Source: Marinobacter nanhaiticus D15-8W
GTDB taxonomy: Bacteria > Pseudomonadota > Gammaproteobacteria > Pseudomonadales > Oleiphilaceae
DNA length: 64,000 bases
NCBI RefSeq assembly: GCF_036511935.1
Contig: NZ_AP028878.1
Span: 4,464,001 to 4,528,000, forward strand
Direction: 5' to 3'
Every line of letters begins with the position of its first letter. Positions within the stretch are counted from its first letter, which is position 1. This document shows, piece after piece, positions 43,601-51,957 of the stretch. Below the pieces are notes generated by a model. The model was given only the letters and a program-made list of their open reading frames with translations, had not been told where the DNA came from and ran no database searches. The translations under genes and the position numbers were made by a program.

Positions 43601-43746
43601 TGACGATCGCCACAGGTCTGGGCATCGGCACGCTATTCACGCTGTTCGTGTTGCCGGCGTTCTATGTCCTGCTGGCGAAGGATCACAACGCCGACAAGGA
43701 CGAAGGGGCCAAGGCCCATGCGGCGGAGCCGGAACCTTCCAGCTAG
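40672..43746 (+). CDS. RND multidrug efflux permease (HAE1/AcrB-like)
   Basis: The 1024-residue inner-membrane pump starts MRFTDIFVHRPVLSTVVSLL. GLVVDDAIIVVENVHRH in TM4 carries the Asp pair for proton relay, and the repeat-half counterpart is LITLIGVVSKNGILIVEFANQ. Two large periplasmic loops follow TM1 and TM7. The RND family exports drugs, solvents or bile-like amphiphiles, driven by proton flow. Together with the upstream adaptor it forms a two-gene operon ending in a strong terminator. Specificity cannot be deduced. Confidence 0.94.
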   Translation: MRFTDIFVHRPVLSTVVSLLILLLGVRAAMDMEVREYPQLESTTVTVTTAYPGASSDLIKGFITTPLQQAIAEASGIDYLTSTSSQGTSTIEAHMELNYDANAALAEIQAKVASQRNVLPEDAQDPVITSTTGDSTALMYIAFYSETMPVPQITDYLTRVVQPKLQALSGVGKAELLGRTFALRVWLDPERLSAVDMTSSEVIQVLLNNNYQAAVGNTKGELVQISLTSDTDVGSLEQFQDLVIKEYEGSLIRLRDIARVELGSESYENLALYKGQPSTYVAIELSPGANPLTVAELVKNELPQIEAQLPSELSVELPYDASEFIEDSINEVVQTLWEAIVIVLVVVFLCLGSLRAAVVPSVAVPLSIIGGAFIMLMLGYSLNLMTLLSMVLAIGLVVDDAIIVVENVHRHIEAGEPKFDAAINGAREMATPIIAMTTTLVAVYAPIGFMGGLVGSLFTEFAFTLAGTVVISGIVALTLSPMLSGKVLKPHGQPTKFETKVENFFNGLANGYSRALSSSLETKSVTIFFALVVLVSIYGMVKLSQNELAPTEDQGILLFQGTAPQTATLDYLQKYGAEMQQMMEELPGYDETFMLLGITSPNAVFGGFKMEPWSEREVSQFEVQPQLQGALAGIVGLQTAVFPLPALPGSSGGLPFQFVITTGASYDQLDSVADEILGKAMQSGNFMFVRKSIEIDRPITTIKVDRDRVADLGLSMQDVGQAMSSMLGGGYINRFNMEGRSYQVIPQVERYARADVDALNEYYIRADSGELVPLSSVISFKEGVEPSQRTQFNQQNSLTIEGIPIVPMGQAINSVTQVADEVFPQGFTYDFKGDSRQFMQQGSALAVTFFLSLLVIYLVLAAQFESWRDPFIILVSVPMSVAGAMAFIVTGMATMNIYTQVGLITLIGVVSKNGILIVEFANQLQHEKGLNKLEAVIEAAAIRLRPIIMTSLALIVAMVPLLMAVGPGAQSRFAIGLTIATGLGIGTLFTLFVLPAFYVLLAKDHNADKDEGAKAHAAEPEPSS

Positions 43747-43776
43747 ATCCGCTGAACGCACAAGATCCACTAAACG

Positions 43777-43807
43777 AGAAAGGGGCCCATCGCGGGCCCC
43801 TTTTTTA
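43777..43807 (+). terminator. Rho-independent terminator of the RND operon
   Basis: A 10-bp stem, aaaggggccc and gggccccttt, with an ATCGC loop is followed by six T. It lies 33 bp after the pump stop codon. Confidence 0.9.
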
Positions 43808-43873
43808 TTGCTGTTGGTCGGAAGGATATGGAGGTAATTACGACGGCGAGGCACCGGGACCGGCAGCTTTTAA

Positions 43874-44255
43874 GGGCACCTGCGGCGCCTCAGAAGCTGA
43901 AGCTTCTGCTACATGCTCGAGTTGGCTGAAAAATATAGCCAACGCTTCAGCTTCGAAGCAGCCCACAGGGCTGCCTGGGTTTCCAGTAACTGCGGGCTTC
44001 CGTCACCAACTGCCGGCACCTTCGGCGCCTCAGAAGCTGAAGCTTCTGCTACATGCTCGAGTTGGCTGAAAAATGTAGCCAACGCTTCAGCTTCGGAGCA
44101 TCCCTCAGGGCTGCCTGGGTTGCCAGTAACGGGCTTCCGTCACCAACTGCGGGCACCTTCGGCGCCTCAGAAGCTGAAGCTTCTGCTACATGCTCGAGTT
44201 AGCTGGAAAATGTAGCTGACGCTTCAGCTTCGGAGCAGCCCACAGGGCTGCCCCG
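43874..44255 (+). repeat. Three tandem copies of a ~100-bp palindromic intergenic element (locus A)
   Basis: Copies start near 43874, 44014 and 44151, a period of 137-140 bp. Each opens ggcacct.cggcgcctcag, continues with a core that folds as agctgaagc…gctacat / atgtagc…gcttcagct, and ends with a gcagccc…gggctgc hairpin. The first copy has a few mismatches. The same element occurs inverted at 52964-53348. It lies between the RND pump terminator and the 3' end of the amylase gene, and looks like a REP/BIME-like or MITE-like family. Confidence 0.88.
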
Positions 44256-44317
44256 GTTGCGTCGCACCCGCAAATCCGACGACCCACTCAAATGGGTCGT
44301 AGAATTCACAAAGGTCT

Positions 44318-46045
44318 TCAAAAACTGGCCGTAGCCGTCACGGTGCTACCTGCGCTCTGCCCGGCCAGCGTATTGTTCCCGCCGCCCTGCCAGACCTGCT
44401 GCTGGCTGGGATCGCTCTCACTCCGCTTAAGGCACTTCCATTCGATTCCCGTCTGCGGCGGGACTTCGACCGAACCGGTCCAGGTCGGATAGCTGTCGGC
44501 AGATAGCAGGATCGCCGAGGCGGGGTCCCAGTTGCCCAGTTCGCCAAGACTGCCGGTCACGTAGACGCTCTGCCCCATCACCGTAGTGCCGTTCTGACAT
44601 TCGAAGTTCACCGTGACCTGCCTGGCGGGATCTTCACCCGTGCCTCCGTCACCGCCGCTGCCATCGCAGGGCGCACCGACGTGCAGCGCAGCCGCGTCCA
44701 TGGCGGGTACGTTGAGGCTTACCTGGCCGCCAGACACGGTGGCACATGAACCGTCACCGGCCACATTCTCGTATCTGCCGTCCGGCAGGCTGGTGGTGAA
44801 GTTGCGATTCAGCGCATTACCTTCCCGGTTGATCACCACGAACCCGCGGTCGCCGCGCCCAAAGGCTATCTGGTCGTTGCCATTGTCCCACCAGTGGGTG
44901 ACGCCGGTGCCTTCGGTCTCGTTGCGGAAAGCGACCATATTGGCAATGGCGGACCAGCGGTGTTCGCAGATCCAGGCGCCACCACACTGGGCTTCGCCGC
45001 CCTGGTAGACCGGCGTAGAAGGCGGACCCTGATCGCCGCCGGAGAAGGCGTAGCTGGACATGACCTTGGGATAACCATAGGGCCACGCCAGCATGAAGAC
45101 ATTGGCCAGGTTGTAGAGAGCCCCGTCCTTGTAGGTCAACACGTTGCTGCCGCCGGCACCGTGGCCACGCTGGTTATCGTGGTTGTCCGTAAACACCACG
45201 GCACTGTCTCCACCCATGAAGCCCCAACCTTCGCCGAAGTTGTTCAGGTAGCTCAGTTGCTGGTTCTTGAACACGTCGCCGATCGAAGCGCTGTAACGGA
45301 ATTCGGTGACATCCGCCTGGCCAGTGTATTCCGACGCGCTGACCGCCTCGCCGCCCAGGTCGATCACCTCCTGGAAGGTATACAAGTTTCCGTTCAAGCG
45401 ACCGAGAATGCCGGCGATGTCCCCCGGGGACATGTGCTTCGCAGCATCGACGCGTATGCCTTTCACCCCCAGGTTGACCATGTTGTTGATGTAGTCGGCG
45501 ATGGTTTGCTGAACGTAGTTGTCGGCGGTATTCAGGTCTGGCAGTCCGACCAGTTGGCAGTTGCGTACCCGCCAGGCATCACCCGCATAGTCGCCACTGT
45601 TGATATCGCAGGCACCGTGAAAATCCTGGCCGCTGTAGATAGGATAAGCGCGACTGCCGGCGTCGTAGCCGGAGCCCGCCGTACCAGTCCCGGAACCGGC
45701 TGCCATATGATTGATCACCGCATCGGCGTAGACATCAACGCCCACCGCATTACAGCGAGACACCATGTTGGCGAAGTCGGCAGCGTTGCCGCTGCGGCTG
45801 ACTAGCTGATAGCTGACCGGCTGGTAACGGGTCCACCACTGGCTCCCCTGGATATGCTCCTGGGGCGGCGAGACCTGGACCGCGCTGAAACCCTTAGGGC
45901 CCAGGAAGTTTTCGCATTCTTCGGCCACATCATTCCAGGACCACTCGAACAGATGTACGAAGGCGCCCGCCTGGGCCTGGGAAGCCGGGCCGAGCAGTAG
46001 GAGGGAGGCAGCCGCCAGCGGCAGCCCCTGTTTCAGTGCTTTCAT
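44318..46045 (-). CDS. Secreted alpha-amylase (GH13) with C-terminal starch-binding domain
   Basis: The 575-residue protein has a signal peptide (MKALKQGLPLAAASLLLLGP…AQA). Its GH13 catalytic domain carries DAVINH, GIRVDAAKHM (nucleophile Asp), TFQEVID (acid/base Glu) and FTDNHDNQRG (transition-state Asp). After a Gly-rich linker a CBM20-like domain follows (VNFECQNGTTVMGQSVYVTG, GNWDPASAILL). It resembles the chloride-dependent amylases of marine Pseudoalteromonas. It cleaves internal α-1,4 bonds of starch outside the cell. ATG 46045 has AAGGAG upstream; the frame is open to 46186. Confidence 0.92.
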   Translation of the reverse strand: MKALKQGLPLAAASLLLLGPASQAQAGAFVHLFEWSWNDVAEECENFLGPKGFSAVQVSPPQEHIQGSQWWTRYQPVSYQLVSRSGNAADFANMVSRCNAVGVDVYADAVINHMAAGSGTGTAGSGYDAGSRAYPIYSGQDFHGACDINSGDYAGDAWRVRNCQLVGLPDLNTADNYVQQTIADYINNMVNLGVKGIRVDAAKHMSPGDIAGILGRLNGNLYTFQEVIDLGGEAVSASEYTGQADVTEFRYSASIGDVFKNQQLSYLNNFGEGWGFMGGDSAVVFTDNHDNQRGHGAGGSNVLTYKDGALYNLANVFMLAWPYGYPKVMSSYAFSGGDQGPPSTPVYQGGEAQCGGAWICEHRWSAIANMVAFRNETEGTGVTHWWDNGNDQIAFGRGDRGFVVINREGNALNRNFTTSLPDGRYENVAGDGSCATVSGGQVSLNVPAMDAAALHVGAPCDGSGGDGGTGEDPARQVTVNFECQNGTTVMGQSVYVTGSLGELGNWDPASAILLSADSYPTWTGSVEVPPQTGIEWKCLKRSESDPSQQQVWQGGGNNTLAGQSAGSTVTATASF

Positions 46046-46295
46046 TGTTAGCTCCTTGTAGGCCTCCTCTTGAGACCTTTCTTGTATTTTTTTGGGAGCA
46101 TCCAACCGCAGGATTCCTCGAATGTGATCACCCGATGAATCTGGATGTCCACGGTCAAGGTGCGCTGAACAGGGATTAACCAACAACCTCCATCATTTGG
46201 TTAAAAGGGGCGTAGCAAGGGGGCGTGGCGACTAACGCGACAGACCATCACGTATTGTCGTGCTCGAACCGGGAAGGATATCGCTGGGAGACGAA

Positions 46296-46334
46296 ACGTA
46301 AACAGCCCGCAACACGATTCGTGCAACGGGCTGC
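46296..46334 (-). terminator. Terminator-like hairpin after mqo
   Basis: On the minus strand, agcccgttgcacga and tcgtgttgcgggct pair as a ~14-bp stem with one mismatch, 10 bp after the mqo stop; the following T run is weak (GTTTACGTTTCG). Confidence 0.65.
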
Positions 46335-46342
46335 AGCAGCAA

Positions 46343-47845
46343 CTACGCCTCGCGGGGGCGCAGCTTGTCGAGCTGGAGTGTGGACAGGGTCCGGGAGCGA
46401 ACCTGGTTGAGCAGCTCGGCATCTTCGACCAGGGACTGTCCGTAAGACGGCACCAGCTCGCGCATGCGCGCCTGCCACTCCTGCGACTTGATGCGCTCGG
46501 GGAAGCAGCGCTCGATGACATTGATCATCGCACCGACGGCGGTAGAGGCCCCCGGCGATGCGCCCAGCAGCGCCGCCAGGGAACCATCCTTGGCCGCTAC
46601 GATCTCGGTGCCGAACTCCAGCTTGCCGCGACCATCAGCGGATTTCTTGATGATCTGGACCCGCTGGCCCGCTTCTCGCAGATGCCAGTTTTCAGCTTTG
46701 GCATCGGTGAAGAAGTTGCGCAGGGCCTCCATACGATCCTCATGGGACTGGAACGCTTCCTTGATCAGGTAGCGGGTCAGGTCCATGTTGCTCTTGCCCA
46801 CCTGCATCATGGGGACGATGTTGCCACCCTTCACCGAGGAAAACAGGTCCATGATGGACCCCTGCTTGAGGAACTTGGTGGTAAAGCCGGCGAAGGGACC
46901 GAACAGCAGGGCCGGCTCGCCGTTAATGATGCGCGTATCCAGGTGGGGTACGGACATCGGCGGCGCGCCGATCGGCGCCTTGCCATAAACCTTGGAGTAG
47001 TGCTTCTTGATGACTTCCGGGTTCTGGCATACCAGCCATTGGCCGCTGACCGGGAACCCGCCATAGCCTCGGGCCTCGTCGATCTCAGACTTCTGCAGCA
47101 GCGGCAGAGCAGCGCCACCGGCACCGATAAACACGAAACCCGCCTCGATCTTCTTGGTTTCGCCGGTACTCTCGTCACGCAGGCGCACTTTCCAGCGACC
47201 ATTGTCACGCTTGGCCAGGCGCTTCACGGAATGGCTCAGCAACAGATCGAAGTTGGGCTGGGTGTCCAGCCATTTGACCATGTTGCGCGTCAGCGCACCG
47301 AAATCCACATCGGAACCGTGGTCCACGCGCGTTGCCGCAACCGCCTGCATGGGATCACGGTTCTGCATGATCAGCGGCATCCACTCCTTAAGCGTCTCAG
47401 GCTCATCCGTGAAGCGCATTTCCTTGAACAGGTGATGCTTGCTCAGCAGTTCATGGCGCTTGCGCAGGTACGCGACGTTGTCGTCGCCCCAGACGAAGCT
47501 CTGATGTGGCGTGGGGTTGATGAACTTGGTCGGCTCCGGCAGGATGCCCTGCTCGACCAGGTAGGACCAGAATTGCAGCGAAATCTCAAACGCCGCGTTG
47601 ATATTCAGGGCCCGGTCGATCTGAATGCTGCCGTCTTCGGTTTCCGGGGTGTAGTTCAGCTCACAGTAGCCGGCATGGCCGGTACCCGCATTGTTCCAAC
47701 CGTCTGTGCTCTCATGGGCCACGTGATCGAGACGCTCTACCATGACGATGTCCAGCGACGGATCAAGCTGCCTGAACATCATGCCGAGGGTGGCGCTCAT
47801 GACGCCACCGCCGACCAGCACGACATCTGCCTGTCTTGCAGTCAT
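46343..47845 (-). CDS. mqo: Malate:quinone oxidoreductase
   Basis: The 500-residue protein has an N-terminal FAD-binding motif, ADVVLVGGGVMSATLGMMFR, followed by VERLDHVAHESTDGWNNAGTGHAGYCELNYT. Later marks include GSDVDFGALTRNMVKWL and a C-terminal LGASPGASTAVGAMINVIERCF. It is a peripheral membrane enzyme that oxidises malate to oxaloacetate and passes electrons to quinone in the TCA cycle. The length is usual for Mqo. ATG 47845 has AAGGTAAC upstream. The fumC gene (same cycle) is 6 kb away but not in the same operon. Confidence 0.95.
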   Translation of the reverse strand: MTARQADVVLVGGGVMSATLGMMFRQLDPSLDIVMVERLDHVAHESTDGWNNAGTGHAGYCELNYTPETEDGSIQIDRALNINAAFEISLQFWSYLVEQGILPEPTKFINPTPHQSFVWGDDNVAYLRKRHELLSKHHLFKEMRFTDEPETLKEWMPLIMQNRDPMQAVAATRVDHGSDVDFGALTRNMVKWLDTQPNFDLLLSHSVKRLAKRDNGRWKVRLRDESTGETKKIEAGFVFIGAGGAALPLLQKSEIDEARGYGGFPVSGQWLVCQNPEVIKKHYSKVYGKAPIGAPPMSVPHLDTRIINGEPALLFGPFAGFTTKFLKQGSIMDLFSSVKGGNIVPMMQVGKSNMDLTRYLIKEAFQSHEDRMEALRNFFTDAKAENWHLREAGQRVQIIKKSADGRGKLEFGTEIVAAKDGSLAALLGASPGASTAVGAMINVIERCFPERIKSQEWQARMRELVPSYGQSLVEDAELLNQVRSRTLSTLQLDKLRPREA

Positions 47846-48151
47846 TGGCTTGTTACCTTAAATCCGGTGATCAAAACGGAGTTCAGGGAATCCCCGCCCC
47901 AATTGCAATTCGATTACCGCGTCTGTCGATAAACCGCGATGATTATGGGACTTATCCAGGGATTCCTCGGCTGGGGCCCGATTATCCGGTTTTTTGACGC
48001 AATATGAAATTATCTAGAGCAACCGGTACGGCATTCGCGTGATCGAGGCAATGAATCCTGTAGCCCCAATACAGGTGCGAGAGTACACTTCTTGGCTGTT
48101 TTTCTGCCTCCCGTTTCCTATTCGTAACAGCCTTTGAGTGGTTTGTCCCTT

Positions 48152-49399
48152 ATGCATTGGTTGGATGTTGTCCTGATCAGTTTTGCCGTACTGGCCTTGC
48201 TGGGCGTTATCTTCGAGGAAGTGACCCATATCAACAAGGCGAAGGTCACCCTCTTCTTCGGCACCCTGTCCTGGTTACTGCTGTTCATCTCCAGCGGATC
48301 ATCGACTGAAACCGAAGCCGTCTCCCGGGGCCTGGCGGAGAGTATTTCCGAAATTGCCGGCCTCTGGCTGTTCCTGGTCGCCGCGATGACCTTCGTCGCC
48401 TACCTGAACAAGAAGGGCATGATCGAGAACCTGATCTACCTGATCATGCCCAAGCGCATCAAGGAGAACCACCTGCTCCTGCTGACCGGGCTGTTCTGTT
48501 TCATTTTCTCATCCCTGGCGGACAATATCACAGCCACCCTGGTCTCCTGCGCACTGATACTGTCTTTACATCTGGACCGGAAAAAACAGATCAGGTTCAT
48601 TACGCTGGTGGTGTTTGCCGTAAACTCCGGCGGGGTCGCGCTGATCACCGGCGACGTTACCACCCTGATGATCTTCCTGGCGGACAAGGTGGAAATCCTC
48701 ACCCTGTTGGCCCTGTCCGTTCCCGCGGCGTGCGGCGTATTCCTGTTGGCACTGCTGCTGTCCCGCGGCATGCAGGGCGAAGTCGAGCTGGTGCACGACC
48801 GCAACGAAGTGCGCGGTGTGGATATCGCCATTGCCGGCCTGTTCCTGCTCACCATTGTGTCCACCATCGTCTGCAACGTGCTGTTCCAGGTCCCGCCGGT
48901 ATTGATGTTCCTGTTCGGCCTGTCGGTGATGTTCCTGATTTCCCGGTTCTATAGTCACGATTCCGACCTGGACCCGATCCTCGAATACATCCGCACAATC
49001 GAGTTCGAGACCCTGCTGTTCTTCCTCGGAATTCTGCTGATTGTCGGTATGTTGAAGGAAATCCAGGCCCTTGGCAGTTTCGTTGCCATTTACGAAGTCC
49101 TGCCGCCACTAGTCGCCAACTACCTAATGGGGATGTTCTCGGCGATCATCGACAACGTTCCGCTGACCGCAGCGCTTCTCAAAGCCGGCATAGAGATGTC
49201 GCCAGGCGAGTGGCTGGGATTGACCTATGCGGTGGGTGTAGGCGGCTCCTTGCTGGTCATCGGTTCAGCCGCCGGAATCGTCGCCATGAGCAAGATCCCC
49301 GGCCTCACCTTCGCCAGCTATCTGCGCTACAGCCTCTGGTTGCTGGTGGCCTATACCGTGGGCTACGCAGGAGTTTACGTGCTGGGGCTGTTCATCTAG
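48152..49399 (+). CDS. nhaD: NhaD-type Na+/H+ antiporter
   Basis: The 415-residue integral membrane protein has about 12 hydrophobic segments. Characteristic segments are FIFSSLADNITATLVSCAL, FAVNSGGVALITGDVTTLMIF and MFSAIIDNVPLTAALLKAGI, with the Asp residues of the ion-transport superfamily. It exports Na+ (or Li+) in exchange for H+, as in Vibrio and Alkalimonas NhaD, which fits a marine host. ATG 48152 is preferred to the TTG at 48134. Confidence 0.93.
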   Translation: MHWLDVVLISFAVLALLGVIFEEVTHINKAKVTLFFGTLSWLLLFISSGSSTETEAVSRGLAESISEIAGLWLFLVAAMTFVAYLNKKGMIENLIYLIMPKRIKENHLLLLTGLFCFIFSSLADNITATLVSCALILSLHLDRKKQIRFITLVVFAVNSGGVALITGDVTTLMIFLADKVEILTLLALSVPAACGVFLLALLLSRGMQGEVELVHDRNEVRGVDIAIAGLFLLTIVSTIVCNVLFQVPPVLMFLFGLSVMFLISRFYSHDSDLDPILEYIRTIEFETLLFFLGILLIVGMLKEIQALGSFVAIYEVLPPLVANYLMGMFSAIIDNVPLTAALLKAGIEMSPGEWLGLTYAVGVGGSLLVIGSAAGIVAMSKIPGLTFASYLRYSLWLLVAYTVGYAGVYVLGLFI

Positions 49400-49876
49400 A
49401 GAGCGCCCTGGCACATATAGCGCCTACGGCCTTCCGATATGGCGCCAGCCCAGCGTACGCTCTATGCGCTGGCGCGCTTACCTTGATTGGCCTGGAGGGA
49501 TTCATACCTCGAGAGAGTTTGACGAACGGACAAGTCGAGGCCGTGGCCCACTCTGACGGCAAAGCCTCTGGCAACGTCAATAAAGTCACCTGAAGGGTCG
49601 AAATAGCCTCTAGTCAGAATAACCTCGAACGTGCAGCAAAAAGGCAGGACAAGCGTCGCCAGGCGAAGCCAACTGAAAAAAGCACCTTCCCTGGTGCGCG
49701 TTCACGTCCTGTGGGCGATTGGCGAGTAGCCACAATGCAGTCGTATCTACCACGATGTAGCGACAGGTTAATCCGGCGGCGTGACAGAATTGTGACAACG
49801 AATATCGCTCGACTTGCTTCGCATCACGCTATATAGCGCGGCATACTGTCCGGAAAGCATGTCAGCGGAGGCACAT
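49400..49876. other. Intergenic, no gene seen
   Basis: This 477-bp region follows nhaD. Frames at 49210-49593 and 49610-49798 are overlapping or antisense, with no support. The end must contain the promoter of the next gene (GGAGG at 49867-49871 is its ribosome binding site). Confidence 0.45.
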
Positions 49877-50500
49877 ATGGAATTGTTACTGCTGGGCGCC
49901 ACAGGCGCCGTAGGACGCGAGGTGCTGGACCTGGCGCTGGCCGATCCGGCGGTGACGCGGATCACCGCCCCCACCCGGCAGGCCTTGAGCCCCCAAGACA
50001 AACTGCATAACCCGATAATCGACTTCGATAAGGGCCTGCCCGATGCGGACTGGTGGCATGCCGATGCCCTCATCAGCTGCCTGGGCACGACGATTGGCAA
50101 GGCCAAGACCCGTGCAGCCTTCCGCGGCATCGATCACGACCTGGTCCTGTCGTGCGCCAACCTTGCTAAGTCCCAGGGCACATCGGCGATGGTGCTGAAT
50201 TCCTCCCTGGGCGCCAACCCGAAGAGCCGGAATTTCTACTTGCGCACCAAGGGAGACCTCGAAGAATCATTGAAGCAGTTGGGGTTCGAGCGGCTGGTGC
50301 TGGTGCGCCCTTCACTGATCGACGCCCAGCGTGAGGAAAGCCGCCTGGCCGAGCAGGTGAGTCTCTTTGCCGGCCGCTTGATGCGCCCGCTCATCCCGGC
50401 GCGCTATCGGCCGGTGACGGCAAGGCGCATCGCCAGTTGCCTGCTACAGGCCAGCCAGGGGGACGCCGGCCTGACGATTATCGAATCGGAAAAGATCTGA
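49877..50500 (+). CDS. NAD(P)-binding Rossmann-fold protein (atypical SDR)
   Basis: The 207-residue protein begins MELLLLGATGAVGREVLDLAL, the NAD(P)-binding GxxGxxG motif. ISCLGTTIGKAKTRAAFRGIDHD follows, then SSLGANPKSRNFYLRTKGDLE, with Tyr/Lys in the YxxxK spacing. This matches small atypical short-chain dehydrogenases of the YbjT/HTATIP2-like type. ATG 49877 has GGAGG upstream; two upstream ATGs (49814, 49859) lack this. The substrate is unknown. It converges on msrB with only 17 bp between. Confidence 0.82.
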   Translation: MELLLLGATGAVGREVLDLALADPAVTRITAPTRQALSPQDKLHNPIIDFDKGLPDADWWHADALISCLGTTIGKAKTRAAFRGIDHDLVLSCANLAKSQGTSAMVLNSSLGANPKSRNFYLRTKGDLEESLKQLGFERLVLVRPSLIDAQREESRLAEQVSLFAGRLMRPLIPARYRPVTARRIASCLLQASQGDAGLTIIESEKI

Positions 50501-50517
50501 CGCCCCCCTGACAATAC

Positions 50518-50946
50518 TCAAGCTGCGTTTGGCTCGAACACCATCGCAACGGAGTTCAGACAGTAACGCTGGCCAGTGGGCGGCGGACCATCCGGAAAGA
50601 CATGGCCCAGATGACTGTCACAACGGGGGCAGCGGATCTCGGTGCGGGCCATCCCCATACTGTTGTCTTCCAGGTAGCGGATATGGTCCGGATCGAAGGG
50701 CGAGAAGAAACTCGGCCAACCGGTGCCGGAATCGAACTTATGCTCGGAACTGAACAGCGGCAGTTCACACAACCGGCAGTGGTAGACACCGCTCTGTTTG
50801 TTATCCAGCAGCGTGCCGCAGAACGGCTGCTCGGTGCCGTGATCCAAAAGGATGCGACGCTCCTCTTCGCTCAGGCCGGCGGCCCGTTTGTCGATTTCCG
50901 CCTTGGATAGCGGGGTCAGATCGTAACCCGCTTCAGATGTGGACAT
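50518..50946 (-). CDS. msrB: Methionine-R-sulfoxide reductase MsrB
   Basis: The 142-residue enzyme has the two zinc CxxC pairs (CRLC and CPRC), [18 protein letters not shown] and the catalytic Cys in RYCLNSVAM. It reduces the R form of methionine sulfoxide with thioredoxin. The start ATG 50946 follows GAGGAG. It lies 43 bp after msrA in the same direction, a likely operon for repair of oxidised methionine. Confidence 0.95.
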   Translation of the reverse strand: MSTSEAGYDLTPLSKAEIDKRAAGLSEEERRILLDHGTEQPFCGTLLDNKQSGVYHCRLCELPLFSSEHKFDSGTGWPSFFSPFDPDHIRYLEDNSMGMARTEIRCPRCDSHLGHVFPDGPPPTGQRYCLNSVAMVFEPNAA

Positions 50947-50989
50947 TGCTGACTCTCCTCAAGCAAATCTGTCGATGACGGACCCGGGC

Positions 50990-51637
50990 TCATGCCTGGT
51001 CGTCGTTGAATTCGGGTTTCAGCCGGTCGCCGAAACTGTCCCGCAGTTTCTCCATCTTGGGTGCCGCAACCGCCATCACATAAGGCTGATGTGGATTGCG
51101 CGCCGCAAAGTTCTGGTGGTATTCCTCAGCCGGATAGAAGGCATCCAGCGGTTCCAGGGTGGTCACCACCGGGTCGCCGAAGACCCCGGATTCGTTCAGT
51201 TTCTGGATATAGGCTTCCGCCACCTGACGCTGCTGCTCGTTCTCGTAGAAGATCGCCGAGCGGTACTGGGTGCCGCGGTCGTTGCCCTGCCGGTTGAGCT
51301 GGGTCGGATCGTGGGCAACCGAGAAGAAGATACGCAGTAGTTCGCCGAAGCTGGCCTTGGTCGGGTCGTAACGCACCTCGATCACCTCGGCATGGCCGGT
51401 GGTTCCGCTGCAGACGGCCTCGTAATTGGCGGTGTCCGCCGAACCGCCGGCGTAACCGGACGTCACTGAACCGACGCCATCAACGGCCAGGTAGACGGCC
51501 TCGGTGCACCAGAAGCAGCCGCCGCCCAAAACGACCCGCTGTTCACCGGCATCGGCCGGTACGTCGAGGTCGTTGTCCGGTGCCGGAAAACGGCTGCGGG
51601 GCACATTCATGCCGGGTATATCGCAGGACTGGCTCAT
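50990..51637 (-). CDS. msrA: Methionine-S-sulfoxide reductase MsrA
   Basis: The 215-residue enzyme has the catalytic GGCFWCTEA, GYAGG, YEAVCSGTTGHAEVIEVRYDP and YFAxR-type later segments (AEEYHQNFAARNP). It reduces the S form of methionine sulfoxide. ATG 51637 has GGAGG upstream. The first ~35 residues precede the usual catalytic domain and are less conserved. It is the first gene of the msrA-msrB pair. Confidence 0.95.
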   Translation of the reverse strand: MSQSCDIPGMNVPRSRFPAPDNDLDVPADAGEQRVVLGGGCFWCTEAVYLAVDGVGSVTSGYAGGSADTANYEAVCSGTTGHAEVIEVRYDPTKASFGELLRIFFSVAHDPTQLNRQGNDRGTQYRSAIFYENEQQRQVAEAYIQKLNESGVFGDPVVTTLEPLDAFYPAEEYHQNFAARNPHQPYVMAVAAPKMEKLRDSFGDRLKPEFNDDQA

Positions 51638-51957
51638 GCTACCTCCACTATGAGTAGGCTTTCAGGGTTGCCGCCTTTGCGTTGGATTCCAGGTTTGATA
51701 TCTGCAGAATTCTCAAATGAACCCGAAAACCATGAATTTCAAGACTGTGAACAGACCGTCATGAGACGTGTTAATGTCTCGCGGGTCGCTCATTTTCGCC
51801 CTAATGACCCTGATTTACCAATACGGCTTCCACATGGATCAATTTGCCGACGCCAAGCATCCACATTTACTGCTGCGCGGCACAGGCTCATACTTGAGCG
51901 GATACTTTTCGACGTCACGGTTCCGGTAGCCACCGGAGTCAAAGCAAGGAGCGGAGG
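51638..51957. other. Divergent intergenic region, no gene seen
   Basis: This 320-bp region separates msrA (minus) and the metallophosphoesterase (plus). A plus-strand frame across it (51650-51961) has no typical ribosome binding site and no recognisable product, so it was left out. Confidence 0.45.

Noticed and set aside
43913..44215. 100-codon frame in the repeat region
   Set aside because: It only translates the tandem palindromic repeats and has no ribosome binding site.
43874..44255. CRISPR array
   Set aside because: The repeats are ~100-bp palindromic units with similar 40-bp spacers, only three copies, and no cas genes are present.
46682..47932. 416-codon plus-strand frame opposite mqo
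   Set aside because: Mqo on the minus strand is unambiguous; the antisense frame has no recognisable segment.
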